Source: JAFGXW01 sp964634385 (GTDB lineage: Bacteria > Bacillota_I > Bacilli_A > Izemoplasmatales > Izemoplasmataceae). Taken from it: 49,578 bases of DNA. The notes under the pieces are model-generated. The model ran no database searches. It was not told the DNA's origin and was given only the letters and a program-made list of their open reading frames with translations. Where the stretch lies: the NCBI GenBank assembly GCA_964634385.1, contig CAZWIZ010000012.1, positions 1 through 49,578 of the forward strand, written 5' to 3'. Of the stretch, positions 17,025-25,406 are shown piece by piece; the first letter of the stretch is position 1, and each line of letters begins with the position of its first letter. Position numbers and translations under genes: made by a program.

Positions 17025-17110
17025 AATAGTTATTTACTGAGAAATCAGTTTATATATATATTATTATTATTAAAAATTAATTTATAAAAATATAAGGAGG
17101 AAACAAAATT

Positions 17111-17356
17111 ATGGCAGAATTTACAGAATTTTTCGCTACAGGAATGGCTTATTTAGGAGCTGGGATTGCAGTATTAACTGGGATAGGTCCTGGAATTGGA
17201 CAAGGATACGCTGCTGGTAAAGCAGTTGAAGCATTAGGTCGTCAACCAGAGGCGGAATCAAGTATTAGAACATTAATGATAACTGGACAAGCAGTTGCGG
17301 AAACAACTGGACTTTATGGATTAATTATCGCAATTATATTAATTTTCGCTACGTAA
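17111..17356 (+). CDS. atpE: ATP synthase F0 subunit c, with Na+-type binding site
   Basis: An 81-residue hairpin of two helices that forms the rotor ring. The polar loop is GRQPEA (43-48). The ion-binding residues follow the Na+-type pattern: Gln31 in GIGPGIGQG on helix 1 and Val62, Glu64, Thr65 and Tyr69 in GQAVAETTGLYG on helix 2. These match Gln32, Val63, Glu65, Ser66 and Tyr70 of the Na+-driven Ilyobacter enzyme, with Thr for Ser. A Na+-coupled ATP synthase is therefore inferred. A strong AAGGAGG precedes ATG, which suits the high copy number. Confidence 0.95.
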   Translation: MAEFTEFFATGMAYLGAGIAVLTGIGPGIGQGYAAGKAVEALGRQPEAESSIRTLMITGQAVAETTGLYGLIIAIILIFAT

Positions 17357-17384
17357 AAAAAAGATTTAAAAGGAGGCAATTCCT

Positions 17385-17909
17385 ATGGAGTTTGTTGCTG
17401 AAGTTTTAAAAGAATTTATAGAGAATGCTATTAAAGTTAGCCCGAGAGAAATGATTATACAAATTGCCTCAACCTTACTATTATTTATAATTGTTAAATT
17501 CTTTTTTTGGAATAATATAACAAATTATTTAGAAGGAAGAAAAAAACATATGGCAAAAGAGTTTGATGAAGCTAATAACGCGAACTTAGAAGCTCAGACA
17601 CTTAAAGCTAATGCTAGTAAAGAGTTGAATAAAATTCGTTCAAGTGCAAAAGATGTAATAGAAGATGCAAAGGTTCGTGGCGAAGAAGAACGCACACAAA
17701 TTATTGCTAAAGCGAAGAATGATGCAAGTGTAATTATTGATAATGCTCAAAAAGAAATAAAAACTGAAATAGAAAAAGCACGAACAAGTATTAATGATGA
17801 AATTGTTAGTGTTGCTGTTCTCATTGCTGAAAAAGTAATTAAAAAAGAAATAGATGAGAATAAACATAAAGAACTTTTTGAAGAAGTAAATAAAGAGGTA
17901 ATCTCTTAA
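17385..17909 (+). CDS. atpF: ATP synthase F0 subunit b
   Basis: A 174-residue subunit: one N-terminal membrane helix (about 22-42), then a long charged coiled coil that forms the peripheral stalk holding F1 to subunit a. The heptad-rich Ala/Lys/Glu stretch runs from about residue 55 to the end. AAGGAGG before ATG. The last base overlaps the atpH start (TAATG). Confidence 0.93.
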   Translation: MEFVAEVLKEFIENAIKVSPREMIIQIASTLLLFIIVKFFFWNNITNYLEGRKKHMAKEFDEANNANLEAQTLKANASKELNKIRSSAKDVIEDAKVRGEEERTQIIAKAKNDASVIIDNAQKEIKTEIEKARTSINDEIVSVAVLIAEKVIKKEIDENKHKELFEEVNKEVIS

Positions 17910-18424
17910 TGAGTTACCTTGCTTATCAGTATGCTGAAGCGTTATTTGGACTATCTAAAGAAAAATCTCAAATAGATGAAGTATTAAGCGAATTTAAAAA
18001 TATTAATAATTCATTTGATGCTGAAATTTATCAATTTTTACTTCATCCTAAAGTAAAAAAACAAGATAAAAAGGATATTATTACTAAAATTGTTAATAAT
18101 CGATTACTAGAAAATTTTATCTTTGTTTTAATTGATAATTCTCGCATTGAAATTTTTGATGATATATTAATAGAATTTGAGAAATTAATAAATAACCAAA
18201 ATAAGGTAATGGAAGTTCAAGTTTATTCATATAAAAAATTATCAATTAAACAGCTTGAGCAATTAACTATAAATTTACATAAAAAACATAATAGAAAAAT
18301 TAAGCTTGAAAACATCGTTGATAGATCAATTGTTGGGGGATTAAGAATTGAATTTGAAGGAATGATTCTTGATGATACAATTAACAATTATTTAAACAGC
18401 CTTAAAGCTAATTTAACGAAATAA
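17909..18424 (+). CDS. atpH: ATP synthase F1 subunit delta
   Basis: A 171-residue stalk subunit joining the b dimer to the top of F1. It starts with the usual YQYAEALFGLSKE helix, and the C-terminal domain carries DRSIVGGLRIEFEGMILDDTINNYL, the family signature. Length is normal. It starts on the atpF stop codon, and atpA follows after 14 bases. Confidence 0.92.
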   Translation: MSYLAYQYAEALFGLSKEKSQIDEVLSEFKNINNSFDAEIYQFLLHPKVKKQDKKDIITKIVNNRLLENFIFVLIDNSRIEIFDDILIEFEKLINNQNKVMEVQVYSYKKLSIKQLEQLTINLHKKHNRKIKLENIVDRSIVGGLRIEFEGMILDDTINNYLNSLKANLTK

Positions 18425-18438
18425 TTCGAGGTGAGAGA

Positions 18439-19947
18439 ATGAGTAAAATTAATCCTGTTGAGATTAGTTCTTTAATAAAAGAACAAATCAAAAAATATGA
18501 AAAAGATATTAAAACTGAGAGTATTGGTACTGTAATTAGCGTTGGGGATGGTATTGCTTTAATTCATGGATTAGATAACGCAATGAGTGGTGAGTTATTA
18601 TTATTTCCTAATAATATCTATGGTTTAGTATTAAACTTAGAAACTGATCATGTTGGTGCTATCTTATTAGATGAAAGTACTTCTGTTAGAGAAGGAGATA
18701 CTGTTAAAACAACAGGACGTTTATTAGAAGTTCCTGTTGGTGATGAAATAATTGGACGTGTTGTTAATCCTTTAGGACAACCAATTGATGGAATGGGTAA
18801 AATTTCTTCAACTAAAACAAGACCAATTGAAAGAAAAGCAACTGGTGTTATGAGTCGTAAATCAGTTAATGAACCTTTACAAACAGGTATTAAAGTATTG
18901 GATGCATTAGTACCAATTGGACGTGGACAACGTGAACTTATTATTGGTGATAGACAAACTGGTAAAACAGCTATTACAATTGACACTATTATTAATCAAA
19001 AAGGAAAAGATGTTATTTGTATTTATGTAGCTATTGGACAAAAAGAAAGTACTGTAGCTAGTGTTTTTGAAACATTAAAACAATTTGGAGCAATGGATTA
19101 TTCTATTATTGTTAGTGCTTCAGCATCAGAACCTTCTCCGTTATTATATTTAGCACCATATACTGGAATTACTATGGCTGAAGAATATATGTTTGCTGGA
19201 AAAGACGTTTTAATCATTTATGATGATTTAACTAAACACGCTATAGCATATCGTGAGTTAAGTTTATTATTAAGAAGACCACCAGGAAGAGAAGCTTATC
19301 CTGGGGATGTTTTCTATTTACATTCAAGATTACTTGAAAGAGCTGCGAAATTAAATGATTCACTTGGAGGAGGTAGTATTACTGCTCTTCCAATTATTGA
19401 AACACAAGCTGGAGATATTAGTGCTTATATTCCAACAAATGTTATTAGTATTACTGATGGACAAATCTTTTTACAAAGTGATTTATTTTATAGTGGTGTA
19501 AGACCAGCAATTAATGCAGGACTTTCAGTATCACGTGTTGGTGGTAATGCTCAAATTAAAGCAATTAAAAAAGTTTCTGGAACTCTTCGCTTAGATTTAG
19601 CATCTTATCGTGAATTAGAAGCTTTTACACAGTTTGGTAGTGATTTAGATGATATTACTAAAGCACGATTAGAACGTGGGAAAAGAACAGTTGAAATATT
19701 AAAACAAGGATTACATGCGACAGTAGATGTAGAAAAACAAGTTATTAGTATTTTTGCATTAACTCATGGCCATTTAGATAGTGTTAAATTATCTGATATT
19801 AATCGTTTTGAAGTGGAACTTCATAAATATTTTAGTCAAGATGTTGAAGGTCAAAAAATATTATCTGAAATTAAAGAAACAACAGAATTACCAAAAGTTG
19901 ATGAAATTGATAATGTAATTAAAAGGTTTAAAAAAATCTTTATTTAA
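18439..19947 (+). CDS. atpA: ATP synthase F1 subunit alpha
   Basis: A 502-residue non-catalytic nucleotide-binding subunit. Walker A is GDRQTGKT (residues about 171-178), with the family's ALVPIGRGQRELIIG just before it, and the domain ends normally. GAGGTGAG precedes ATG. All key residues appear intact. Confidence 0.97.
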   Translation: MSKINPVEISSLIKEQIKKYEKDIKTESIGTVISVGDGIALIHGLDNAMSGELLLFPNNIYGLVLNLETDHVGAILLDESTSVREGDTVKTTGRLLEVPVGDEIIGRVVNPLGQPIDGMGKISSTKTRPIERKATGVMSRKSVNEPLQTGIKVLDALVPIGRGQRELIIGDRQTGKTAITIDTIINQKGKDVICIYVAIGQKESTVASVFETLKQFGAMDYSIIVSASASEPSPLLYLAPYTGITMAEEYMFAGKDVLIIYDDLTKHAIAYRELSLLLRRPPGREAYPGDVFYLHSRLLERAAKLNDSLGGGSITALPIIETQAGDISAYIPTNVISITDGQIFLQSDLFYSGVRPAINAGLSVSRVGGNAQIKAIKKVSGTLRLDLASYRELEAFTQFGSDLDDITKARLERGKRTVEILKQGLHATVDVEKQVISIFALTHGHLDSVKLSDINRFEVELHKYFSQDVEGQKILSEIKETTELPKVDEIDNVIKRFKKIFI

Positions 19948-19959
19948 GGTGGTGTTAAA

Positions 19960-20865
19960 ATGGCATCAATGAGAGAAATAAAATCAAGAATCGCGGCAAC
20001 TAAAAAAACATCACAGATTACAAAAGCAATGTATATGGTTAGTGCTTCAAAACTTAAAAAAGCTGAAAAAGCCATTAAAGGGTTTAGACCTTTAATGTAT
20101 CATTTAAAAAACATGATATATAACATTATAGATGATGATGATTTAGTAAGTCATCCAATGATGATTGATCGTCAAGCTTCTAAAATATGTTATATTTTAG
20201 TATCAAGTGATCGTGGGTTAGCTGGGCCATATAATTCAAGTGTTTTTAAAGCTTTTAGTGCTCATGTCGCAAGATATCATATATCTAATGATGAATTTGT
20301 AGTAGCCCCAATTGGATTTAAAGCATTTAGTTACGCAAAAAGAATGAATTTTGAATTATTAAACAACAAACCTATTAATGTTCGTGATGATATTCAATTT
20401 ATTGATTTTGAAGGTATAACTAAAATGTTTCAACGTGATTATTTAGATGAAAAAATAGATAGTATTATTGTTTTTTATAATCAATTCATTAATACAATTA
20501 CTCAAAAAGTAAAATACACACAAATTATTCCCATTGTGAATAATCAAGATCAAGATAAAGAAAAAGAAGAAAAAGAAGAAAAAGATAAAGATAATGGTAA
20601 AATGAAATTAATTTACAATTATGAACCTAGTCCACAAGCTATAATTGATCATTTAATACCATTGTATGTTGAAAATACATTATATGGATTAATTTTAGAA
20701 GCAAAAGCAAGTGAACATGCTTCAAGAATGACAGCCATGAAAAGTGCAACAGATAATGCTGAAGAAGTAATTGAAACATTACAGCTTCATTATAACCGCG
20801 CGAGACAAGCGGCGATTACAATTGAATTAACTGATATTATTGGTGGAGCAAATGCAGTTAATTAA
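19960..20865 (+). CDS. atpG: ATP synthase F1 subunit gamma
   Basis: A 301-residue rotor shaft of F1. The N-terminal helix (REIKSRIAATKKTSQITKAM) and the C-terminal ITIELTDIIGGANA are typical. Between about residues 195 and 214 there is an unusual run of almost only Asp, Glu, Lys and Gln, encoded by A/G-rich repeats; it sits where gamma subunits vary in length, so function is probably kept. AGGTGGT precedes ATG. Confidence 0.95.
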   Translation: MASMREIKSRIAATKKTSQITKAMYMVSASKLKKAEKAIKGFRPLMYHLKNMIYNIIDDDDLVSHPMMIDRQASKICYILVSSDRGLAGPYNSSVFKAFSAHVARYHISNDEFVVAPIGFKAFSYAKRMNFELLNNKPINVRDDIQFIDFEGITKMFQRDYLDEKIDSIIVFYNQFINTITQKVKYTQIIPIVNNQDQDKEKEEKEEKDKDNGKMKLIYNYEPSPQAIIDHLIPLYVENTLYGLILEAKASEHASRMTAMKSATDNAEEVIETLQLHYNRARQAAITIELTDIIGGANAVN

Positions 20866-20876
20866 AGGAGGAAATT

Positions 20877-22286
20877 ATGAATAAAGGAAAAATAGTTCAA
20901 GTAATGGGACCTGTTATTGATGTTTTATTTTCTGATGATTTACCAGAAATCAACCATGCTTTAACTTGTAATGTAGAAGCAAAAGATAATAATGGCGTTC
21001 CAATTAAACTTACACTTGAAGTATCTTTACATCTAGGAAATAATGTCGTTCGTACGATTGCAATGGATTCTAGTGATGGTGTAGTAAGAGGCATGGAAGT
21101 ATTAGATACAGGAGCTCCAATTAGTGTTCCAGTAGGAGAACAAACATTAGGAAGAATTTTCAATGTTTTAGGTGAATTAATTGATGGTAAGAAAGAACTA
21201 AAAAAAGGAATAAAACATAGTCCTATTCACCGCTCTGCACCAAAACTTGATGAAATTAGTAGTGAAATTGAGATATTAGAAACAGGAATTAAAGTTGTTG
21301 ATTTACTTGCTCCATATATTAAAGGTGGAAAGATTGGTTTATTTGGTGGTGCTGGTGTAGGTAAAACAGTATTAATCCAAGAATTAATTAATAATATTGC
21401 TCAAGAACATGGGGGTATTAGTGTATTTGCTGGTATAGGAGAAAGAACAAGAGAAGGAAATGACTTATATTTTGAAATGACAGAGTCGGGTGTAATTAAA
21501 AAAACAGCAATGGTTTTTGGTCAAATGAATGAACCACCTGGTGCACGTATGAGAGTAGGATTGACAGGACTTACAATGGCTGAACATTTTAGAGATGAAG
21601 AACATCAAGATGTATTATTCTTTATTGATAATATTTTCCGTTTTACACAAGCTGGTAGTGAAGTATCTGCACTTCTTGGTCGTATGCCAAGTGCTGTAGG
21701 GTACCAACCAACATTAGCTACAGAAATGGGTAAATTACAAGAACGAATTACATCTACTAAAGAAGGATCAATTACTTCTATTCAAGCAGTTTATGTTCCA
21801 GCAGATGACTATACAGATCCAGCCCCTGCGACAACATTTACACATTTAGACGCAACTACAAATCTTTCACGTAAGATTAGTGAAGAAGGTATTTACCCAG
21901 CGGTAGATCCACTTGCTTCAACTTCACGTGCACTTGCACCTGAAATTGTTGGACAAGAACACTATGATATTGCTCGTGAAGTTCAAAGAATAATTCAAAG
22001 ATACAATGAATTATTAGATATTATTGCTATTTTAGGAATGGATGAATTAAATGAAGATGATAAACTTGTTGTTCATAGAGCTAGAAGAGTTAGATTGTTC
22101 TTATCTCAAAATTTTCATGTTGCTGAACAGTTTACTGGACAAAAAGGAACATATGTCCCTGTAAAAGATACAATTAAAGGATTTAAAGAAATCTTAGAAG
22201 GTAAGCATGATCGTTTACCTGAAGATGCATTCCGTCTTGTTGGTAATATTGATGATGTTATTAAAAAAGCAGAATCAATGAAATAA
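20877..22286 (+). CDS. atpD: ATP synthase F1 subunit beta (catalytic)
   Basis: A 469-residue catalytic subunit. Walker A is GGAGVGKT at residues 157-164, with GIGERTREGNDLY containing the catalytic Glu and Arg, and VLFFIDNIFRFTQAGSE as Walker B. The length is standard. AAAGGAGG precedes ATG, 11 bases after atpG. Confidence 0.97.
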   Translation: MNKGKIVQVMGPVIDVLFSDDLPEINHALTCNVEAKDNNGVPIKLTLEVSLHLGNNVVRTIAMDSSDGVVRGMEVLDTGAPISVPVGEQTLGRIFNVLGELIDGKKELKKGIKHSPIHRSAPKLDEISSEIEILETGIKVVDLLAPYIKGGKIGLFGGAGVGKTVLIQELINNIAQEHGGISVFAGIGERTREGNDLYFEMTESGVIKKTAMVFGQMNEPPGARMRVGLTGLTMAEHFRDEEHQDVLFFIDNIFRFTQAGSEVSALLGRMPSAVGYQPTLATEMGKLQERITSTKEGSITSIQAVYVPADDYTDPAPATTFTHLDATTNLSRKISEEGIYPAVDPLASTSRALAPEIVGQEHYDIAREVQRIIQRYNELLDIIAILGMDELNEDDKLVVHRARRVRLFLSQNFHVAEQFTGQKGTYVPVKDTIKGFKEILEGKHDRLPEDAFRLVGNIDDVIKKAESMK

Positions 22287-22300
22287 GGAGAGGATAATTA

Positions 22301-22693
22301 ATGAAAATTAGCGTTGTAACACCTCTTGGAGAACTATATAATAAAGAAGTTGATTATGTAGTTATTACTTCAGAGATGAATGGCGAATTTGCTATTATGA
22401 AAAATCATATTCCTATTATTAGTTCTATTGATATAGGATATATTAAAATGGTTACAGGCGAAGAAGAAATTTTTACTGTAGTTATTAATGGCATTGTTGA
22501 ACATCAAAATAATATTGTAAATGTTATTGCTCAAGAAGCTCAAATAGGTATGGATAAAAAAAGTGCTATGGAGCACCTTAATAATGTTAGAAAACAACGT
22601 ATAGAAGAAAATAAAAAACGTAGTGTTGATTTTTTCCAAGCTGAACAAGAACTTAAAAAAGGTGTTAAAAAAGCAAAAGCAGGACAATTATAA
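22301..22693 (+). CDS. atpC: ATP synthase F1 subunit epsilon
   Basis: A 130-residue subunit that joins gamma and the c ring and can inhibit the enzyme. The N-terminal beta barrel (KISVVTPLGELYNKEVDYV; GEFAIMKNHIPI) is followed by a C-terminal helical hairpin from about residue 90. GGAGAGG precedes ATG. It closes the operon; a terminator lies about 60 bases on. Confidence 0.93.
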   Translation: MKISVVTPLGELYNKEVDYVVITSEMNGEFAIMKNHIPIISSIDIGYIKMVTGEEEIFTVVINGIVEHQNNIVNVIAQEAQIGMDKKSAMEHLNNVRKQRIEENKKRSVDFFQAEQELKKGVKKAKAGQL

Positions 22694-22755
22694 GATATTA
22701 TAGATTTCAGATAGTAGGTTAAACAGTGAAAACTGAACACTTAATTATTTAAAGT

Positions 22756-22783
22756 AGGCCGTCAATAATTGATGGCCTTTTTT
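22756..22783 (+). terminator. Terminator of the ATP synthase operon
   Basis: Arms AGGCCGTCAAT and ATTGATGGCCT (one G-U pair) followed by T6. Confidence 0.85.
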
Positions 22784-22906
22784 ATGTCTTTGTTTAGCGC
22801 TTTGCTAGGAAACGACATTTTATTATTAATGTGGAATTGACTGTAATAAGGGTAAGATAAATTTAGGTGAAATGTTAAATTAATCCTAATCTTAATAAAA
22901 AATGCA

Positions 22907-22942
22907 CCTTAAAGTTACAACGTACACGTTGTAACTTTAAGG
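22907..22942. repeat. 36-bp near-perfect palindrome at the edge of the GGDEF fragment
   Basis: Perfect 17-base arms (CCTTAAAGTTACAACGT and its complement) separated by two bases. It is not followed by a T run. Homology to the GGDEF domain begins exactly at its right end, so it may mark a rearrangement junction. Confidence 0.8.
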
Positions 22943-23319
22943 TTGATAATTTTAAAGAAATTAATGATATTCATGGACGTTTGAAAGGTGATGAAATATT
23001 AAAAAAAATAAGAGATTTATTAAATTCATATAATCAAACTGAAAAAATTGCTGGAAGATATGGTGGGGATGAATTTGTTTTAATTTTTAGATATCATAAT
23101 GAATTAGAATTTAAAAAAATAGGAACAATATTAAGAAATAGGTTTAAAGAGTTATCGAAAGATATTGGAATTGAAATAACGTGTAGTATGGGAGCTGTTA
23201 TTTGGAAGTTTGGAGATAACCCTACTGATTTAATCAGGAAAGCAGATACTAAAATGTATCAAGCAAAAAGAGAAGAAAAAGGATCACTTCGTATTTGGGA
23301 ACCTGAATATATTAAATGA
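22942..23319 (+). pseudogene. 5'-truncated GGDEF domain fragment
   Basis: About 125 codons of a diguanylate cyclase domain. Homology starts at VDNFKEINDIHG, the middle of the domain, and continues through GRYGGDEFVLIF to the normal C-terminal end (DTKMYQAKREEKG). The first 50 or so residues of the domain, including the usual LTGLxNRR segment and the first metal-binding Asp, are missing. The only start is a TTG at 22981, inside the domain and without a ribosome-binding site. It is most likely a remnant of a deleted gene; the left edge is a 36-bp palindrome. A weak GAGC/GCTC hairpin with T6 follows at 23319-23339. Confidence 0.75.
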
Positions 23320-23412
23320 GCATGGAAACGCTCGTTTTTTATAAAATATAAGAATATATGCTTATATTAAAGTGTTTAATGTTATTATACATATTAGATA
23401 GAGATAATTTCA

Positions 23413-23442
23413 TTTGACATTCAAAGTAAATTTAGTTATTAT
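23413..23442 (+). promoter_or_regulatory. birA promoter with TTTGA-N3-TCAAA operator-like repeat
   Basis: TTGACA (23414-23419), 17-base spacer, TATTAT (23437-23442). An inverted repeat TTTGA-CAT-TCAAA (23413-23425) covers the -35 box. It matches the half-sites of the FabT operator (TTTGA-N3-TCAAA) and recurs before acpP. Confidence 0.65.
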
Positions 23443-23473
23443 TGTTTAAATGAAAAGTAGAGGTGAAATAACT

Positions 23474-24172
23474 ATGATTGGAAATAAAATTATAAGATTT
23501 GAAACAATAAAATCAAGTAATGATTATTTAAAAAAGAATGCGTCAACTTTTGAAGATGGAACTATTGTTATTTCAAAAAATCAAACAGCTGGAAAAGGAA
23601 GAAGCAATCATGTTTGGATGAGTGAAGAAGGTAATTTATATTTTAGTTTTTTAATTAATAGAACAAAATCAAGAAGTAAGATTTTCGAATTATTAATGTG
23701 TGTTTCAAACGCTGTTGTTGAACTTTTAAAGGATTATAATATAGAAGCTAGTATAAAATATCCTAATGATATATTAGTTGATAAAAAGAAAATTTGTGGC
23801 ATTTTAATTGAAAGTGTTGGATCAAAAGAAATTGAGTATATCGTAGTTGGTGTTGGAATCAATGTTAACCAAATAGATTTTAAAGAATTAAAGGATAAAG
23901 CAATATCAATGGTTTTAATAAAAGGAACTGAATTTGATATAAATGAAATATTAAATAAATTTATTATGTATTACAATTCATTTAAAAAAATACCTTTTGA
24001 AAAGGTATTTAAAAACTATTTAAAATCTTCATTAATAATAGGTAAAAATATTGTAAATAATAATATAATATATATTGTTAAGGGTATTAGTAATGATGGG
24101 AAGTTAATTGTAGAAAATAATAATAAAATTGAATATTTAAATTTTGACGAAATAAGGATTAAAGAGTTGTGA
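23474..24172 (+). CDS. birA: Biotin-[acetyl-CoA-carboxylase] ligase, catalytic domain only
   Basis: A 232-residue enzyme that activates biotin as biotinyl-AMP and attaches it to the AccB Lys. Motifs present: GKGRSNHVW (the GRGRxxxxW biotinyl-AMP loop, about residues 40-48), KYPNDILVDKKKICGILIE, and VGVGINVN. The small C-terminal domain is present; the N-terminal winged helix of bifunctional BirA repressors is absent, so it should not repress biotin genes. AGAGGTGA eight bases before ATG 23474 decides the start. The gene lies before the operon encoding its substrate AccB, and GTG of the decayed bioY overlaps its TGA stop. Confidence 0.92.
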   Translation: MIGNKIIRFETIKSSNDYLKKNASTFEDGTIVISKNQTAGKGRSNHVWMSEEGNLYFSFLINRTKSRSKIFELLMCVSNAVVELLKDYNIEASIKYPNDILVDKKKICGILIESVGSKEIEYIVVGVGINVNQIDFKELKDKAISMVLIKGTEFDINEILNKFIMYYNSFKKIPFEKVFKNYLKSSLIIGKNIVNNNIIYIVKGISNDGKLIVENNNKIEYLNFDEIRIKEL

Positions 24173-24565
24173 AACTTGATATTAAAGAAATATGCTTTAT
24201 AGCTATTTTCCAGTCTTAATGGGAACTGTTGGACTACCTGTCTTTAATGATTATTCAAGTGGGATTTCGGTTTTAATATCTGGAAGTAGGGATTTTAATT
24301 TGGTTAATTATTAGTTTTTTTATAGAATTTATGAAGAATATAAAGTTTCTAAATAGAACTATTATACTGTTTTTCCGATTTTTTAATAAGGAATTTAATA
24401 ATATATATGTGTGAATCTGCATACATTGCTTATATAACAAAGACAGGATTAATTAATATTATAGCCGTTTTCACACCTTGTTTCATTGATGAATTTTTTA
24501 AAATATTGATCGTTTTGTATCTGTACTCTCGTATGCGTAATGAATTAACGTATGATTACTCATAA
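24169..24565 (+). pseudogene. bioY: Decayed biotin transporter gene bioY
   Basis: Three reading frames in order give pieces of a BioY ECF substrate-binding protein. A GTG overlapping the birA stop starts VKLDIKEICFIAIF and soon stops. A second frame gives PVLMGTVGLPVFNDYSSGISVLIS, matching the LLGAxGLPVF-x-GG-G core of BioY. A third gives ILIWLIISFFIEFM, and the last ends in AVFTPCFIDEFFKILIVLYLYSR, matching the PF-x2-D-x2-K end of BioY. The total span, 397 bases, is shorter than the roughly 550 of an intact gene, so there are deletions as well as frameshifts. The original overlap with birA suggests one ancestral biotin operon. Biotin must now come by another route. Confidence 0.72.
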
Positions 24566-24585
24566 ATATGAAAACGTAAACAATG

Positions 24586-24633
24586 TTTTGAACTTCAAAA
24601 TAAATTGACAAGTTGTGTCGATAATAGTAAAAT
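24586..24633 (+). promoter_or_regulatory. Promoter of the fatty-acid operon with TTTTGA-N3-TCAAAA repeat
   Basis: TTGACA (24605-24610), 17-base spacer, TAAAAT (24628-24633). A perfect inverted repeat TTTTGA-ACT-TCAAAA (24586-24600) ends four bases before the -35 box. It resembles the MarR-type FabT operator. No fabT gene is in the window. Confidence 0.7.
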
Positions 24634-24665
24634 AAAATAAGTATAATATAAAGGAGGATATAGTT

Positions 24666-24893
24666 ATGGTGTTCAAAAAACTACAACGAATTATAGTAGA
24701 TGAATTAGGTGTAGAAGCTACAGAAGTAACTCTTGATGCGCATATTAATGATGATTTAGGCGCCGACTCTTTAGATGCTGTTGAATTAGTAATGGCAATT
24801 GAAGATGAGTTTGAAATAAAGGTAAGTGATGAAGTTGCACAATCATTTAAAACTGTTGGTCAAATTGTTAAATTTATTGAAAGTAAAGTGTAA
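24666..24893 (+). CDS. acpP: Acyl carrier protein
   Basis: A 75-residue acidic four-helix protein that carries growing acyl chains on a phosphopantetheine attached to Ser35 in the GADSLDAVELVM motif. AAGGAGG lies eight bases before ATG. It is first in the operon, and a terminator right after it should let most transcripts end here, giving more ACP than downstream enzymes. Confidence 0.95.
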   Translation: MVFKKLQRIIVDELGVEATEVTLDAHINDDLGADSLDAVELVMAIEDEFEIKVSDEVAQSFKTVGQIVKFIESKV

Positions 24894-24925
24894 AGATTTT
24901 ATTGATAAAATCTTTACGCATTTTT
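24890..24925 (+). terminator. Attenuating terminator between acpP and accB
   Basis: Perfect 12-base stem (GTAAAGATTTTA / TAAAATCTTTAC) with loop TTGA, then a T-rich tract. No clear new promoter follows before accB, so partial read-through is expected. Confidence 0.75.
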
Positions 24926-24965
24926 GTTTATATAAAAATTTAATGTAATGATCTGGAGGTATAAT

Positions 24966-25406
24966 ATGGATTTAAGACAAATCAAAAATCTCATGAAAGA
25001 GTTTGAAGATTCTAAAATTTATAAATTAGAAATAAAAGATAAGGATTTTTCTATTAGTTTAGAAAAAGAAAATAATAATTTTTTAGGACACTCAAACCTA
25101 CCTTTATCCTCTTCCACAATAAAAACCTTAACGGAAGAGGATAAAGAGGAAGTAATTATTGAAAATGAAAACTATTTAATTAAGGCACCACTTGTTGGGA
25201 TATTTTATTGTGCACCATCTCCTGATAGCGAACCTTTTGTTAGAGTAAATCAAAAAGTTAATAAAGGAGATGTGCTTTTTATTGTAGAAGCAATGAAAGT
25301 AATGAACGAAATTACTTCTCCAGTTAGCGGAACAATCGCGAAAATTAATATTAAAGATGCAACAATGATTGAATTTGATCAAGTTGTTTTGGAAATAAAA
25401 GAATAA
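24966..25406 (+). CDS. accB: Biotin carboxyl carrier protein of acetyl-CoA carboxylase
   Basis: A 146-residue protein with an N-terminal helix, a variable linker and a C-terminal biotinyl domain. Biotin is attached to Lys111 in EAMKVMNEI. ATG 24966 follows CTGGAGG at seven bases; an earlier in-frame ATG at 24948 would place that site within the coding region. It starts the accB-C-D-A block, overlapping accC by one base. Confidence 0.93.
   Translation: MDLRQIKNLMKEFEDSKIYKLEIKDKDFSISLEKENNNFLGHSNLPLSSSTIKTLTEEDKEEVIIENENYLIKAPLVGIFYCAPSPDSEPFVRVNQKVNKGDVLFIVEAMKVMNEITSPVSGTIAKINIKDATMIEFDQVVLEIKE

Noticed and set aside
22907..22942. Palindrome considered as a second ATP-operon terminator
   Set aside because: It lacks a T run on either strand and a good terminator already lies at 22756-22783.
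22867..22981. Upstream open frame considered as an intact start of the GGDEF gene
   Set aside because: The frame is open back to 22867 but reads through the palindrome, shows no GGDEF-family sequence and has no start with a ribosome-binding site.
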